Below are positions 1 to 10,989 of a stretch of DNA of 64,000 bases, piece by piece; the stretch's first letter is position 1; every line of letters starts with the position of its first letter. This DNA comes from Pedococcus cremeus (lineage in GTDB: Bacteria; Actinomycetota; Actinomycetes; Actinomycetales; Dermatophilaceae). The DNA lies in assembly GCF_900111375.1 (NCBI RefSeq), contig NZ_FOHB01000003.1:248001-312000 (forward strand), given 5' to 3'. Made by a program: the position numbers and the translations under genes. Below the pieces are notes generated by a model, which did not search any database, was not told the DNA's origin, and saw only the letters and a program-made list of their open reading frames with translations.

Positions 1-348
1 GCGGTTGATCTCGTCGGCCAGCAGCAGGCCGGTGAAGAGCGGACCCTGCCGGAAGGTGAACTCGTGGCTGCGCTGGTCGTAGAGGAACGAGCCGGTCAGG
101 TCCGACGGCAGCAGGTCGGGGGTGAACTGCGCGCGCGCGAAGCCGAGGCCGAGCGCCTGGGCGAACGAGCGGGCCGCCAGCGTCTTGCCCAGGCCGGGGT
201 AGTCCTCCATGAGCACGTGCCCGCCGGCCAGGATGCCCGAGAGCACCAGCTCGGCTGCCCGGCGCTTGCCGACCACGGCGCGCTCGACCTCGCCGAGGAT
301 CCGCTGGGCCTGGTCGCAGACCTGGGGGAGTGAGTAGGAGACGGTCAC
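1..348 (-). CDS. MoxR-family AAA+ ATPase, 5' part only
   Basis: The first 116 residues of a MoxR-type AAA+ ATPase; the rest lies beyond the window edge. The P-loop PGLGKT is at residues 51-56, preceded by HVLMEDY, and the Walker B stretch LLLADEIN ends at the window border, both diagnostic of MoxR proteins. MoxR ATPases act as chaperones for assembling or activating cell-envelope and metal-containing proteins and are normally encoded with DUF58 and DUF4129 proteins. The GTG start overlaps the stop of the upstream membrane-protein gene (GTGA), so the genes are probably translationally coupled. A DUF58 gene is expected next, outside the window. Confidence 0.9.
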   Translation of the reverse strand, partial: MTVSYSLPQVCDQAQRILGEVERAVVGKRRAAELVLSGILAGGHVLMEDYPGLGKTLAARSFAQALGLGFARAQFTPDLLPSDLTGSFLYDQRSHEFTFRQGPLFTGLLLADEINR

Positions 349-878
349 GAGAGCTCCTCGAGTTTCTGGACGTGGCGGTGCAGGTCGTCGGTGGTCAGGC
401 GGCCCCTGGGGGGCCCGGCAAGGTATGCCGTGAGGTCGGGTCCGAGCAGGGCTCGCCCCTCGGGGTCGTCGGGCTCGAGCCCGTGCCGGTCGCGCAGGCG
501 GTCGGCCGTGAGCTCGGTCAGGAGAGCGTGGAGCCGCTGCTGCCCCTCGGGGCTGCCCTTTGCGGCCAGCTCGACCTGATGGCGCAGGGTCGCCACCCGC
601 GAGTCGCTGCCGCGCTCGGCGTCGACATCCAGCAGCTTGGTCTCCCAGTGGTGCGGCTTCTGCGACTGCACCAGGCGCTGGGTGAGCACCGCGACGGCCC
701 CCACCGTGGCGAGGGTCGCCAGGAGCAGGCCGGGGCTGGTCAGCCAGGAGACGCCGACGGTGGCGACACCGAGCACGACGGCGACGACGGCGGCGAGGAG
801 CAGCGGGTTGACCGGCTGGGGCTCCCGCGCGGCGCGGTGGAGGGCTGCGGGGTTCGGTGCGGAGCTGCGGGGGCTCAT
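345..878 (-). CDS. two-TM membrane protein of the MoxR cluster
   Basis: A 177-residue protein with two adjacent hydrophobic segments (about residues 24-44 and 49-68) followed by a charged, probably cytoplasmic, C-terminal domain of roughly 105 residues rich in Arg, Glu and Asp. I recognise no family with certainty. It overlaps the DUF4129 gene upstream (ATGA) and the moxR gene downstream (GTGA), so it is part of the same transcription unit and probably belongs to the same envelope-related system. The start ATG at 878 is fixed by the overlap; longer in-frame extensions run antisense-like through the DUF4129 gene and look like composition artefacts. Confidence 0.85.
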   Translation of the reverse strand: MSPRSSAPNPAALHRAAREPQPVNPLLLAAVVAVVLGVATVGVSWLTSPGLLLATLATVGAVAVLTQRLVQSQKPHHWETKLLDVDAERGSDSRVATLRHQVELAAKGSPEGQQRLHALLTELTADRLRDRHGLEPDDPEGRALLGPDLTAYLAGPPRGRLTTDDLHRHVQKLEELS

Positions 879-1576
879 GCGCGCAGGGCCTCCTTCGTGG
901 CGGCCCGGCGGAGGTCGACGTGCACCGTCGTGAGGGCGTCCCTGGCCCGGGCCCGGTGGGCCTCGGTGAGGGCGTGGTCGGAGAAACGCGCCTCGCGGTA
1001 GAGGGCCGCCAGCTCGGCGAGGGCGTCGGCGTCGACGTCGTAGTGTCCGAGGACCCGCGCCACGACCTCGCTGGAGGTGCGCGAGCGGTCCTCCGTGAGG
1101 CCGGCGGCTGCGACCTCCTCCTCGAGCCTCACCCAGCAGGCCACGACGGCGTTGGTCGGCGTGCCGGTCTCGAGCTCCTCCATGCGGGCGCCGGCTCCCT
1201 CGAGCAGCACCTCGGGCAGGGTGTCGATGGGCGCCGCGTCGGTCGCCTGGTCGGGCACGGACGCCGGCCGGCGTCGCCACAGGTCGCGGATGACCATGAA
1301 GAGGACCAGCGCCACGATGGCGGCGATGGCGAGCTTCAGGCCCCAGACGATGATGGCGACGACGGTCTCGTTGGCGTCGGCCGAGGTGTAGATCTTCTTC
1401 GGCGGGGGAGGGACGTTGCTCCACTCCTCGAAGTCGCTGCCCGGCGCCTTGCGCTCGCTGAAGCCGCTGAGGTTCTGGCGGCGGAACAGCGCCACCGGGC
1501 CCGCGGAGGCGACCCACGCGCCCACCAGCAGCGTGACTGCCGCCCCGGCCAGCATCGGCCCCCGTCCCCGACTCAC
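875..1576 (-). CDS. DUF4129 domain-containing membrane protein
   Basis: A 233-residue protein with an N-terminal hydrophobic segment (about residues 8-28), an extracytoplasmic stretch containing a PPPPKK motif, a second membrane segment (about 72-96), then a cytoplasmic DUF4129-like domain with the typical pattern of a conserved aromatic/Leu helix, EMEELETGTPTNAVVACW and a later EARFS motif. DUF4129 proteins accompany MoxR ATPases and DUF58 proteins in actinobacteria; transglutaminase-like partners are also common. The start is GTG at 1576. It is the first gene of the visible minus-strand operon and overlaps the next gene by ATGA. Confidence 0.85.
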   Translation of the reverse strand: MSRGRGPMLAGAAVTLLVGAWVASAGPVALFRRQNLSGFSERKAPGSDFEEWSNVPPPPKKIYTSADANETVVAIIVWGLKLAIAAIVALVLFMVIRDLWRRRPASVPDQATDAAPIDTLPEVLLEGAGARMEELETGTPTNAVVACWVRLEEEVAAAGLTEDRSRTSSEVVARVLGHYDVDADALAELAALYREARFSDHALTEAHRARARDALTTVHVDLRRAATKEALRA

Positions 1577-1746
1577 GACGCCCGACCCTAGGCGACGGCC
1601 CAGCCGTCAGGCACCGGTGGTTGCCACTTTGTTACCTGGAGGCGCAGGTTCGCAGTGGCGATGTCACACCGTGCCGAGTCGGGAGAGCTGCGCTGTCAGC
1701 CGTTGAGCCGGTGGACGGCGCACGGAGTCCGGGCAAAGATGAGTCC

Positions 1747-2454
1747 ATGACCAGCGGCTCCGGCTTCCTCCTGCGGCCGGGCGACCAGGGCCCGGTGCAG
1801 CAGAGCCAGGTGAGCTGTGGTGCCGCCTGCCTCACGGTCGCGCGCATGCTGGTCAACCCGCAGTTCGCCCGGTGGATCACCACCGGCCAGGGACCGCACG
1901 TCGACGCGCCGCCCGGGCCCACGGAGGCCGAGCGGTTCGCAGCCTACGAGCGCGTGGTCATGAACCGCACCAACCGCCTGTATGCCGGCGGACGCCGCCT
2001 CAACGTGCCCTGGCCCAAGGCACTGGGCACGCCGCCGTGGGGCGCGAAGAAGGAGCTCGAGTTCGGCGCCGCTCGACGCGGCAGCGAGTACACCGTGGAG
2101 GTGGTGCGGGGCAGCCGCACGCGGCAGCTGCGCGCGGCCCACGCCCGCCTCGTCGAGCTGGTCGACGAGGGCGAGCCGGCCCTGCTCTACGCGGGCAACG
2201 CCGTGCTGCCGCGCCACGTCGCCCTGGTGCTGCCCGGCGACGGCCAGAGCACGCTGGAGGTCTACGACCCGGCGACCGGCCTCGTCACCCTGCTCGACGC
2301 GGAGCGGTTCGCCCGTCGTCGGCTGCGGCTGTCGGGCTGGGACGTCCCGTGGTTCGTCGTCCAGCCCGACGGCCTCCGGAGGGTTCAGGCCTTCGGCTTC
2401 TCCACCGGGATGAGCACCGCGTCGCGGACCTCCGGGGTCTCGGCCTCGGCGTAG
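1747..2454 (+). CDS. C39-like cysteine peptidase family protein
   Basis: A 235-residue protein with no obvious signal peptide. A papain-like triad can be proposed: Cys24 in VSCGAACL near the N-terminus, His157 in PRHVALVL, and Asp174 in EVYDPATG. That order and spacing fit peptidase C39-like or bacteriocin-processing-like folds. Substrate unknown. The start ATG at 1747 is preceded by AAAGAT six bases upstream, a weak leaderless-type promoter. The last 23 or so residues are encoded opposite the 3' end of valS (70-bp convergent overlap) and look like low-information readthrough, so the original stop may have been lost. Confidence 0.6.
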   Translation: MTSGSGFLLRPGDQGPVQQSQVSCGAACLTVARMLVNPQFARWITTGQGPHVDAPPGPTEAERFAAYERVVMNRTNRLYAGGRRLNVPWPKALGTPPWGAKKELEFGAARRGSEYTVEVVRGSRTRQLRAAHARLVELVDEGEPALLYAGNAVLPRHVALVLPGDGQSTLEVYDPATGLVTLLDAERFARRRLRLSGWDVPWFVVQPDGLRRVQAFGFSTGMSTASRTSGVSASA

Positions 2455-5012
2455 TCGAGCGTGCCGGTCACGCGACCGGCGGCACGCAGGTCCGCCTCGG
2501 CAGCGCGGACCCGGTCGCACCATGCAGCCGGGCCGGCCAGCACGATCGAGGACACCTCGGCGCGCATGCCGACCTTGGCCTCCGACTTCGTCTTGCGGAC
2601 TCCGGCCAGCGCCTCACCGACGGCACCGAGGAGCGTCGGGTCGCCACCCTCGAGGTCACCGAGGTCTGCGGCGCTCGGCCACGCGGCCCGGTGCACCGAG
2701 CCCTCGTGGAACCAGGACCAGACCTCCTCGGTCGCGTAGGGGAGGAACGGGGCCAGCAGGCGCAGCAGTACGTCGAGCGCCAGGCGCAGCCCGGCCCGCG
2801 CGGACGCCGCCGCCTCCTCGCCCTGCCCGCCGTAGGCGCGGTCCTTGACCAGCTCGAGGTAGTCGTCGCAGAAGGTCCAGAAGAAGCTCTCGGTGACCTC
2901 CAGCGCGCGGGCGTGGTCGTAGGCCTCGAAGCCGGCGGTGGCCTTGGCGACGACGTCGGCGAGGCCTGCCAGCATCGCGCGGTCGAGCGGCTGTGTGACG
3001 GCAGCGTGCAGGTCGCCCTCGACCTCTCCGAAGCTCAAGGCGAACTTCGTGGCGTTGAGGACCTTGATGGCCAGACGGCGGCCGACCTTCATCTGGCCGG
3101 TGTCGTAGGCCGCGTCGGTGCCCAGCTTGGCGGAGGCGGCCCAGTAGCGGACCGCGTCGGCCCCGTGCTGGCGCACGACGTCCTCGGGCGTCTCGGCGTT
3201 GCCCTTCGACTTGCTCATCTTCTTGCGGTCCGGGTCGAGGATCCAGCCGCTGATGGCCGCGTTGGTCCAGGGCAGGGAGCCGTGCTCGAGGTGGGCGCGC
3301 ACGACCGTGGCGAAGAGCCAGGTGCGGATGATGTCCTGGCCCTGCGGGCGCAGGTCCATCGGGAAGAGCTTCTCGAACAGCTTGGGGTCGTCGCGCCAGC
3401 CCAGGGCGATCTGCGGCGAGAGCGACGAGGTCGCCCAGGTGTCCATGATGTCGGGGTCGCCGACGAACCCGCCGGCCTGCCCGCGCTGCGACTCCTCGAA
3501 ACCGCGCGGCGCCTGGGCCACCGGGTCGACCGGAAGCTCGGACTCGTCGGGCACGATCGGGTTGGCGTAGTCCGGCTCGCCGTCGGCGTCGAGGGGGTAC
3601 CACACCGGGATCGGCACGCCGAAGAACCGCTGCCGGCTGATCAGCCAGTCGCCGTTGAGCCCGCCCACCCAGTTCTCGTAGCGGGTGCGCATGAACGCCG
3701 GGTGGAAGTCGAGCTCGCGGCCACGCTCGAGCAGGGCGGCGTTGAGGTCGGCGTCGCGACCGCCGTTGCGGATGTACCACTGGCGCGAGGTGACGATCTC
3801 GAGGGGCTTGTCACCCTTCTCGTAGAAGTTCGCCTTGCGCTGGGTCGGCGTGGGCTCGCCGTCGAGGTCGCCGGACGCGCGCAGGGCGTCGACGATGAGC
3901 GTCCGCGCCGTGTGGGTGGTCTTGGTGGCGATCTCGCTGAACAGCTCCTTGCCCTCGCTGGACTCGATCCACTCCGGCGTCTCGGCCTGGATGCGGCCGT
4001 TGCGGGTGATGACCGAGCGGGTCGGCAGGTCGAGCTCGCGCCACCACTGCACGTCGGTCAGGTCACCGAAGGTGCAGCACATCGCGATGCCGGCGCCCTT
4101 CTCCATCTCGGCGAGCGGGTGCGCGAGCACCGGCACCTCGACCCCGAACAACGGCGAGGTGACCGTGGTGCCGAACAGCGCGGCATACCGCTCGTCGTCG
4201 GGGTGGGCGATGAGCGCGACGCAGGAGGGGATCAGCTCGGGTCGGGTCGTCTCGATGTGGACGGGGCCGGAGCCATCAGTGCGGTGGAAGGCGACGCGGT
4301 GGTAGTGCCCCGGGTAGTCGCGTGCCTCGAGCTCGGCCTGGGCCACGGCGCTCTGGAAGGTGACGTCCCACAGGCCGGGCGCCTCGGCGGCATACGCCTC
4401 ACCGCGGGCGAGGTTGCGCAGGAAGGCCTGCTGCGCCGTGGCGCGGGAGGTCGTGTCGATGGTGCGGTAGTTGACCTTCCAGTCGACCGAGAGGCCGAGC
4501 CGGCGCCAGAGCGCCTCGAAGGTCTCCTCGTCCCTGACGGTGAGCACGTCGCACAGCTCGATGAAGTTCTGGCGCGAGATCGGCTTCTGGTCGGCGGCCT
4601 TGGTGCTCTTGCCCGTGCCGCCCTCCTGCGGCGGCACGAAACCCGGCTCGTAGGGCAGCGTCGCGTCGCCGCGCACGCCGTAGTAGTTCTGCACGCGGCG
4701 CTCGGTGGGCAGGCCGTTGTCGTCCCAGCCCATCGGGTAGAAGACCTCGAGGCCGGTCATCCGCTTGTAGCGGGCGATGCAGTCGGTGTGCGTGTAGGAG
4801 AACACGTGGCCGACGTGCAGCGAGCCCGACGCGGTGGGCGGCGGGGTGTCGATGGCGTAGACCGCCTCGCGCGGCGCGGCGAGGGCCTTCTCACGGTCGA
4901 AGCGGTAGGTGCCCTGCTCCTCCCATACCGGCGCCCACTTGTCCTCGAGCCCGTCGATCGACGGCTTCTCCGGGATGGCGGCAGCGCGGGTGGTCTGAGC
5001 AGAGGTGGTCAT
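2385..5012 (-). CDS. valS: valyl-tRNA synthetase
   Basis: Class I aminoacyl-tRNA synthetase that charges tRNA-Val in the cytoplasm; 875 residues. The HIGH signature appears as HVGH in GSLHVGH near residue 65, and KMSKS as KKMSKSKGN near residue 598. The connective editing domain, anticodon-binding domain and a C-terminal basic region follow in order. The ATG at 5012 begins MTTSAQTT; the frame stays open far upstream, but that extension is antisense to plsC and has no family similarity. The gene is divergent from plsC and convergent with the C39-like gene, whose 3' end it overlaps by 70 bp. Confidence 0.97.
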   Translation of the reverse strand: MTTSAQTTRAAAIPEKPSIDGLEDKWAPVWEEQGTYRFDREKALAAPREAVYAIDTPPPTASGSLHVGHVFSYTHTDCIARYKRMTGLEVFYPMGWDDNGLPTERRVQNYYGVRGDATLPYEPGFVPPQEGGTGKSTKAADQKPISRQNFIELCDVLTVRDEETFEALWRRLGLSVDWKVNYRTIDTTSRATAQQAFLRNLARGEAYAAEAPGLWDVTFQSAVAQAELEARDYPGHYHRVAFHRTDGSGPVHIETTRPELIPSCVALIAHPDDERYAALFGTTVTSPLFGVEVPVLAHPLAEMEKGAGIAMCCTFGDLTDVQWWRELDLPTRSVITRNGRIQAETPEWIESSEGKELFSEIATKTTHTARTLIVDALRASGDLDGEPTPTQRKANFYEKGDKPLEIVTSRQWYIRNGGRDADLNAALLERGRELDFHPAFMRTRYENWVGGLNGDWLISRQRFFGVPIPVWYPLDADGEPDYANPIVPDESELPVDPVAQAPRGFEESQRGQAGGFVGDPDIMDTWATSSLSPQIALGWRDDPKLFEKLFPMDLRPQGQDIIRTWLFATVVRAHLEHGSLPWTNAAISGWILDPDRKKMSKSKGNAETPEDVVRQHGADAVRYWAASAKLGTDAAYDTGQMKVGRRLAIKVLNATKFALSFGEVEGDLHAAVTQPLDRAMLAGLADVVAKATAGFEAYDHARALEVTESFFWTFCDDYLELVKDRAYGGQGEEAAASARAGLRLALDVLLRLLAPFLPYATEEVWSWFHEGSVHRAAWPSAADLGDLEGGDPTLLGAVGEALAGVRKTKSEAKVGMRAEVSSIVLAGPAAWCDRVRAAEADLRAAGRVTGTLDYAEAETPEVRDAVLIPVEKPKA

Positions 5013-5063
5013 GCCGGGAATCTTCCCATCCCGGCCCCCGTCCCGACCAACCGGTTGCACCCC

Positions 5064-5069
5064 TAAGGT
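5064..5069 (+). promoter_or_regulatory. -10 element TAAGGT, leaderless plsC start
   Basis: TAAGGT lies six bases upstream of the plsC ATG (5076), placing the expected transcription start on the start codon itself. It also argues for ATG 5076 over the in-frame GTG at 5070. Confidence 0.55.
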
Positions 5070-5075
5070 GTGCCC

Positions 5076-5831
5076 ATGGAGCCGGTCTACATCACCGTCA
5101 TCGGGGCCGCGCGCGTGCTGTTCGCCGCCCAGGGCCTGAAGTTCCGGATCCGCGGCGCGGAGAACGTGCCGCGCACCGGGGGTGCGGTCTTCGCGATCAA
5201 CCACACCGGCTACATGGACTTCACGTATGCCGGGCTGGCCGCCCGTCCCGCCGGTCGCCTCGTGCGGTTCATGGCCAAGGAGTCGATCTGGCGCAACAAG
5301 GTCGCCGGCCCGCTCATGCGGGGGATGAAGCACATCCCGGTCGACCGCGAGGCCGGGGCGACGAGCTTCCGGGCCGCGGTCGACGCACTCAAGGCCGGTG
5401 AGATCGTCGGGGTCTTCCCCGAGGCCACCATCTCGCGCTCGTTCGAGCTCAAGGACTTCAAGTCGGGCACGGTCCGGATGGCGCAGGCGGCCGGGGTCCC
5501 GGTCCTCCCCGTGACGATCTGGGGCTCGCAGCGCGTCTGGACCAAGGGCCACCCGAAGCGGATGGGGCGCACCAACGTGCCGATCTTCATCACCATCGGC
5601 GAGCCCATCGCCGTGGGCAAGGGCTCGGCGGCCGCCGAGGAGGCCAACGCGCTGCTCCGCGAGCGGATGACCGCCCAGCTGCACGCCGACCAGGACGCCT
5701 ACCCGCAGCTGCCGCCGTCGGAGCGGCACTTCCTGCCGGCGCGGCTCGGTGGCACCGCCCCGACGCTCGAGGAGGCCAACGCCCTCGACGAGGACGAGGT
5801 CCGACGCCGCCGGGGCGCCGCTCCCGCCTGA
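5076..5831 (+). CDS. plsC: 1-acyl-sn-glycerol-3-phosphate acyltransferase
   Basis: PlsC-family lysophospholipid acyltransferase of 251 residues that adds the second acyl chain to make phosphatidic acid at the membrane. The catalytic HX4D box is NHTGYMD (about residues 42-48). A GTVRMAQAAGVPVLPV stretch and the FPE motif (VFPEATIS, about residue 114) form the other acceptor-binding blocks. The N-terminus is short and hydrophobic, without multiple membrane spans. The start is taken as ATG 5076 because a -10 hexamer sits six bases before it. A 14-bp tandem repeat begins just after the stop codon. Confidence 0.92.
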   Translation: MEPVYITVIGAARVLFAAQGLKFRIRGAENVPRTGGAVFAINHTGYMDFTYAGLAARPAGRLVRFMAKESIWRNKVAGPLMRGMKHIPVDREAGATSFRAAVDALKAGEIVGVFPEATISRSFELKDFKSGTVRMAQAAGVPVLPVTIWGSQRVWTKGHPKRMGRTNVPIFITIGEPIAVGKGSAAAEEANALLRERMTAQLHADQDAYPQLPPSERHFLPARLGGTAPTLEEANALDEDEVRRRRGAAPA

Positions 5832-5836
5832 GTCCG

Positions 5837-5981
5837 GCGCTCACTGTTCGGCGCTCACTGTCCGGTGCTCACTGTCCGGTGCTCGCTGTCCGGTGCTCGC
5901 TGTCCGGTGCTCGCTGTCCGGTGCTCGCTGTCCGGTGCTCGCTGTCCGGTGCTCGCTGTCCGGTGCTCGCTGTCCGGTGCT
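5837..5981. repeat. 14-bp tandem repeat, ten units plus a partial
   Basis: Unit GTGCTCGCTGTCCG. Units 4 to 10 (5879-5976) are identical, units 1 to 3 carry GCGCTCACTG or GTGCTCACTG variants, and GTGCT at 5977-5981 starts an eleventh. The array begins six bases after the plsC stop, in the gap between convergent plsC and the NUDIX-like gene. Because 14 is not a multiple of 3, open frames through it are meaningless. Perfect identity of seven units suggests recent slippage expansion. Confidence 0.95.
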
Positions 5982-5988
5982 GGCGCAC

Positions 5989-6014
5989 GCGGCTGCACCT
6001 TCGGTCGCAGCCGC
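5989..6014. terminator. hairpin between plsC and the convergent NUDIX-like gene
   Basis: Perfect 8-bp arms GCGGCTGC and GCAGCCGC separated by a 10-base loop. No U-tract. It could end transcription from either side. The remaining sequence to 6060 contains only short GACTG/CGTCAG repeats. Confidence 0.5.
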
Positions 6015-6060
6015 GAGAACCGGACACGGCTGCACGACTGTCGTCAGACCACGACTGCCG

Positions 6061-6600
6061 TCAGACGGCGTGCCCGAGGTGGGCCAACGCCTGCCGCAGC
6101 AGCACCCCGTGGCCGCCGCCCATGTCCTGCAGCAGCGACGGGTCGGCGGCCTCGTCGAGGGTGAGCCACGCCAGGTCGAGCGCGTCCTGCTGGGGCTCGC
6201 AGTCACCGGCCACCGGCACGACGAAGGCCAGTGACACGGCATGCTGGCGGGGGTCGTGGTACGGCGTCACGCCCGGCGTCGGGAAGTACTCCGCGACCGT
6301 GAACGGCTGCGGGCTCGCCGGCACCCGGGGCAGGCACATTGGCCCGAGGTCCTTCTCGAGGTGGCGGAGCAGGGCGTCGCGCACCCGCTCGTGGTAGAGC
6401 ACCCGGCCGGAGACCAGCTCGCGGTTGATGCTGCCGTCGCTGGAGGCGCGCAGCAGCAGGCCGACCGCGGTCGCGGCGCCGGTGGAGTCGACCCGCACCG
6501 GCACCGCGTCGACGTAGAGGATGGGCAGGCGCCCGCGCACCGCCTCGAGCTCCTCCCGCGACAGCCACGACTCGTTGCGCTCCAGTTCCAGGGGGCTCAT
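6061..6600 (-). CDS. DUF4916 / NUDIX-like family protein
   Basis: A 179-residue soluble protein matching the actinobacterial DUF4916 (NUDIX hydrolase family protein) pattern: an N-terminal WLSREELEAVRGRLPILYVDAV segment split around the family signature, a central RELVSGRVLYHERVRDA block, LPRVPASPQPFTVAEYFP, and a C-terminal LAWLTLDEA strand-helix. I do not see a canonical Nudix box with its glutamate cluster, so catalytic activity is uncertain. The start ATG at 6600 has TAGAAA six bases upstream, suggesting leaderless transcription. It is divergent from the P-type ATPase gene. Confidence 0.75.
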   Translation of the reverse strand: MSPLELERNESWLSREELEAVRGRLPILYVDAVPVRVDSTGAATAVGLLLRASSDGSINRELVSGRVLYHERVRDALLRHLEKDLGPMCLPRVPASPQPFTVAEYFPTPGVTPYHDPRQHAVSLAFVVPVAGDCEPQQDALDLAWLTLDEAADPSLLQDMGGGHGVLLRQALAHLGHAV

Positions 6601-6606
6601 GCAGTG

Positions 6607-6612
6607 TTTCTA
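6607..6612 (-). promoter_or_regulatory. -10 element TAGAAA, leaderless start
   Basis: On the minus strand TAGAAA is six bases from the ATG at 6600; transcription should begin at or next to the start codon of the NUDIX-like gene. Confidence 0.45.
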
Positions 6613-6702
6613 CCAGCCGCCGTGGGAGGCCGGGGGACCTAGGCCCCTCCCTCCCCGGCGCCGAGCCGCCGCATGCTGTCCCTGAGGACGGAAGGGGCGC
6701 CC

Positions 6703-9333
<2,631 letters not shown>

Positions 9334-9345
9334 TGCCCGCGGCCG

Positions 9346-10704
9346 TCAGGACCAGTAGACGCGTCCGGGGTTCATGATCCCGTGCGGGTCGAACAGCGCC
9401 TTGACCGCGCGCTGGCGCTCCAGCTCACGCTCGCCGAGCTCCTGGGCCAGCCACCGCGCCTTGAGGGAGCCGACCCCGTGCTCGCCGGTGATGGTGCCGC
9501 CGAACTCCAGCGCCGTGGCGACCATCTCGCCGAACGCCTCCTCGGCGTTCTCCCGGCTGGCCGGGTCGTCGGCGTCGAAGAAGATGCTGGGGTGCAGGTT
9601 ACCGTCACCGGCGTGGCCCGACATGGTGATCTCCACCCCGCGCCGGGCGGAGATGGCCTGACCCGCGCGGATGAGGTCGGTGAGCCGCCCCACCGGCACG
9701 CAGACGTCCTCCAGGAAGCGCGGGCCCTTGGCCTCCAGAGCCGGGCTGAGCGCACGGCGCCCAGCCAGCAGCAGGTCGGCCTCCTGCACGTCGTCGGCGA
9801 CCGCGACCTCGGTGGCGCCCGCCTTCTCCAGGATGTCGGCGTAGAGCGCGACGTCCTCCGCGGTGTGCCCGGGCCGGTCGGACTGCACGATGAGCGCGGC
9901 CTCGCAGTCGCCGGGGTAGCCGTAGTCGGCCAGCGCCTGCACGGCGGCGATGGAGGCGCGGTCCATGAGCTCGACCAGGCTGGGCACGTGCCGTTCGCGC
10001 CGCAGCGCGGCGATCGCCGCGCTCGCGTCCTCCAGCGAGTCGAAGGTGCCGAGCACGGTGAGGGCCGGGTCGGGAGCAGGCACCACCTTGGCGACCACCT
10101 CGGTCACGACGCCGAGCGTGCCCTCGGAGCCGACGAAGAGCCCGGTGAGGTCCAGCCCGGCGACGCCCTTGGCGGTGCGGTGACCGGTGCGGATCACCTC
10201 ACCGCCCGGTAGCACGACCTGCAGGCCGCGCACGTAGTCGGCCGTCACGCCGTACTTCACGCAGCACAGCCCTCCGGCGTTGGTGGCGACGTTGCCGCCG
10301 ATGGTGCAGAAGGCCGACGATGCCGGGTCCGGCGGGTAGAACAGCCCCTGCTCCGCCACGGCGGCCTTCAGGTCGGCGTTGATGACGCCCGGTCCGGCCA
10401 CCGCCAGCCCCTCGAGCGGGTCGACCTCGCTCACTACGTCGAGCGCCTCGACGTTGAGCACGATGCCGCCCTCGAGGGCGACCGAGCCTCCGGTCAGGCT
10501 GCTGCGGGCACCCTGCGGCACCACCGGCGTCCGCGTCTCGTGCGCGTGCCGCATCACCTCCACCACGTCGGCGAGGTCACGCGCCCGCACCACCTCGAAG
10601 TCGCCCGGCGGCACCGCGCCCACGGACTCGTCCACGGCATACGTGGCCTTGACGTCGGGGTCGGTCACGAGACGGGCGGCGAGGGCGGCGGGAATCGTGG
10701 TCAC
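9346..10704 (-). CDS. FAD-linked oxidase, GlcD / D-lactate dehydrogenase type
   Basis: FAD-dependent 2-hydroxyacid dehydrogenase of 452 residues. The PCMH-type FAD-binding domain is N-terminal (PQGARSSLTGG, then PPDPASSAFCTIGGNVATN as the flavin-binding stretch), and the FAD-oxidase C-terminal domain ends with SGHAGDGNLHP and GEHGVGSLK, histidine motifs conserved in GlcD and D-lactate dehydrogenases. It probably oxidises glycolate or D-lactate, but the substrate is not determinable here; no GlcE or GlcF partner is adjacent. GTG start at 10704 with TAGGGT six bases before it. Confidence 0.88.
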   Translation of the reverse strand: MTTIPAALAARLVTDPDVKATYAVDESVGAVPPGDFEVVRARDLADVVEVMRHAHETRTPVVPQGARSSLTGGSVALEGGIVLNVEALDVVSEVDPLEGLAVAGPGVINADLKAAVAEQGLFYPPDPASSAFCTIGGNVATNAGGLCCVKYGVTADYVRGLQVVLPGGEVIRTGHRTAKGVAGLDLTGLFVGSEGTLGVVTEVVAKVVPAPDPALTVLGTFDSLEDASAAIAALRRERHVPSLVELMDRASIAAVQALADYGYPGDCEAALIVQSDRPGHTAEDVALYADILEKAGATEVAVADDVQEADLLLAGRRALSPALEAKGPRFLEDVCVPVGRLTDLIRAGQAISARRGVEITMSGHAGDGNLHPSIFFDADDPASRENAEEAFGEMVATALEFGGTITGEHGVGSLKARWLAQELGERELERQRAVKALFDPHGIMNPGRVYWS

Positions 10705-10710
10705 GGCCCC

Positions 10711-10716
10711 ACCCTA
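10711..10716 (-). promoter_or_regulatory. -10 element TAGGGT, leaderless start
   Basis: Minus-strand TAGGGT six bases before the GTG of the FAD-linked oxidase. It lies back to back with the TAGAAT of the ileS leader promoter. Confidence 0.5.
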
Positions 10717-10724
10717 GGCGCCGC

Positions 10725-10985
10725 TAGAATGTCGCCCAACGGCGTCGACCCGGCCATCACCGGCGAGCCTCCGGAAGAACGGCACCTCGCGCCGCCCGCG
10801 GCGCAGGGTGCTCAGTAGAACCGGACGGGAGGGCCCGTCACAGCCTGGACCAAGAGCGGTCGTATGCCGTCGGGGCACCTCCGGCGCACGCGGCAAGCGA
10901 GGTGGTACCGCGGTGCCGCCGGGGAAGGACCCGGCGACGTCGTCCTCGTGGGAAGTCGAAGCACACGAGCGACGAAGGACTTGCC
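10725..10985 (+). promoter_or_regulatory. ileS T-box leader, translational type, with promoter
   Basis: A tRNA-sensing leader. TAGAAT (10725-10730) is a good -10, so the transcript starts near 10737. A candidate isoleucine specifier ATC is at 10756-10758. The T-box core GGTGGTACCGCGG is at 10901-10913, inside an antisequestrator stem CGGCA...TGCCG (10891-10917). Downstream, GTCCTCGTG (about 10942-10950) can pair with CACGAGC and with the Shine-Dalgarno region GAAGGAC (10973-10979), the arrangement of actinobacterial T-boxes that control translation instead of termination. Uncharged tRNA-Ile should free the ribosome site. No U-rich terminator is seen. The octamer GTATGCCG occurs inside it at 10862. 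Confidence 0.88.
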
Positions 10986-10989
10986 GACG

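Noticed and set aside
1872-5066. 1064-codon plus-strand frame opposite valS
   Set aside because: Begins inside the C39-like gene out of frame and then mirrors valS; typical antisense artefact.
5841-6242. Frames through the 14-bp tandem repeat that look like repetitive proteins
   Set aside because: The 14-bp unit gives a 42-bp, three-frame cycle, so all frames stay open by construction; no ribosome site.
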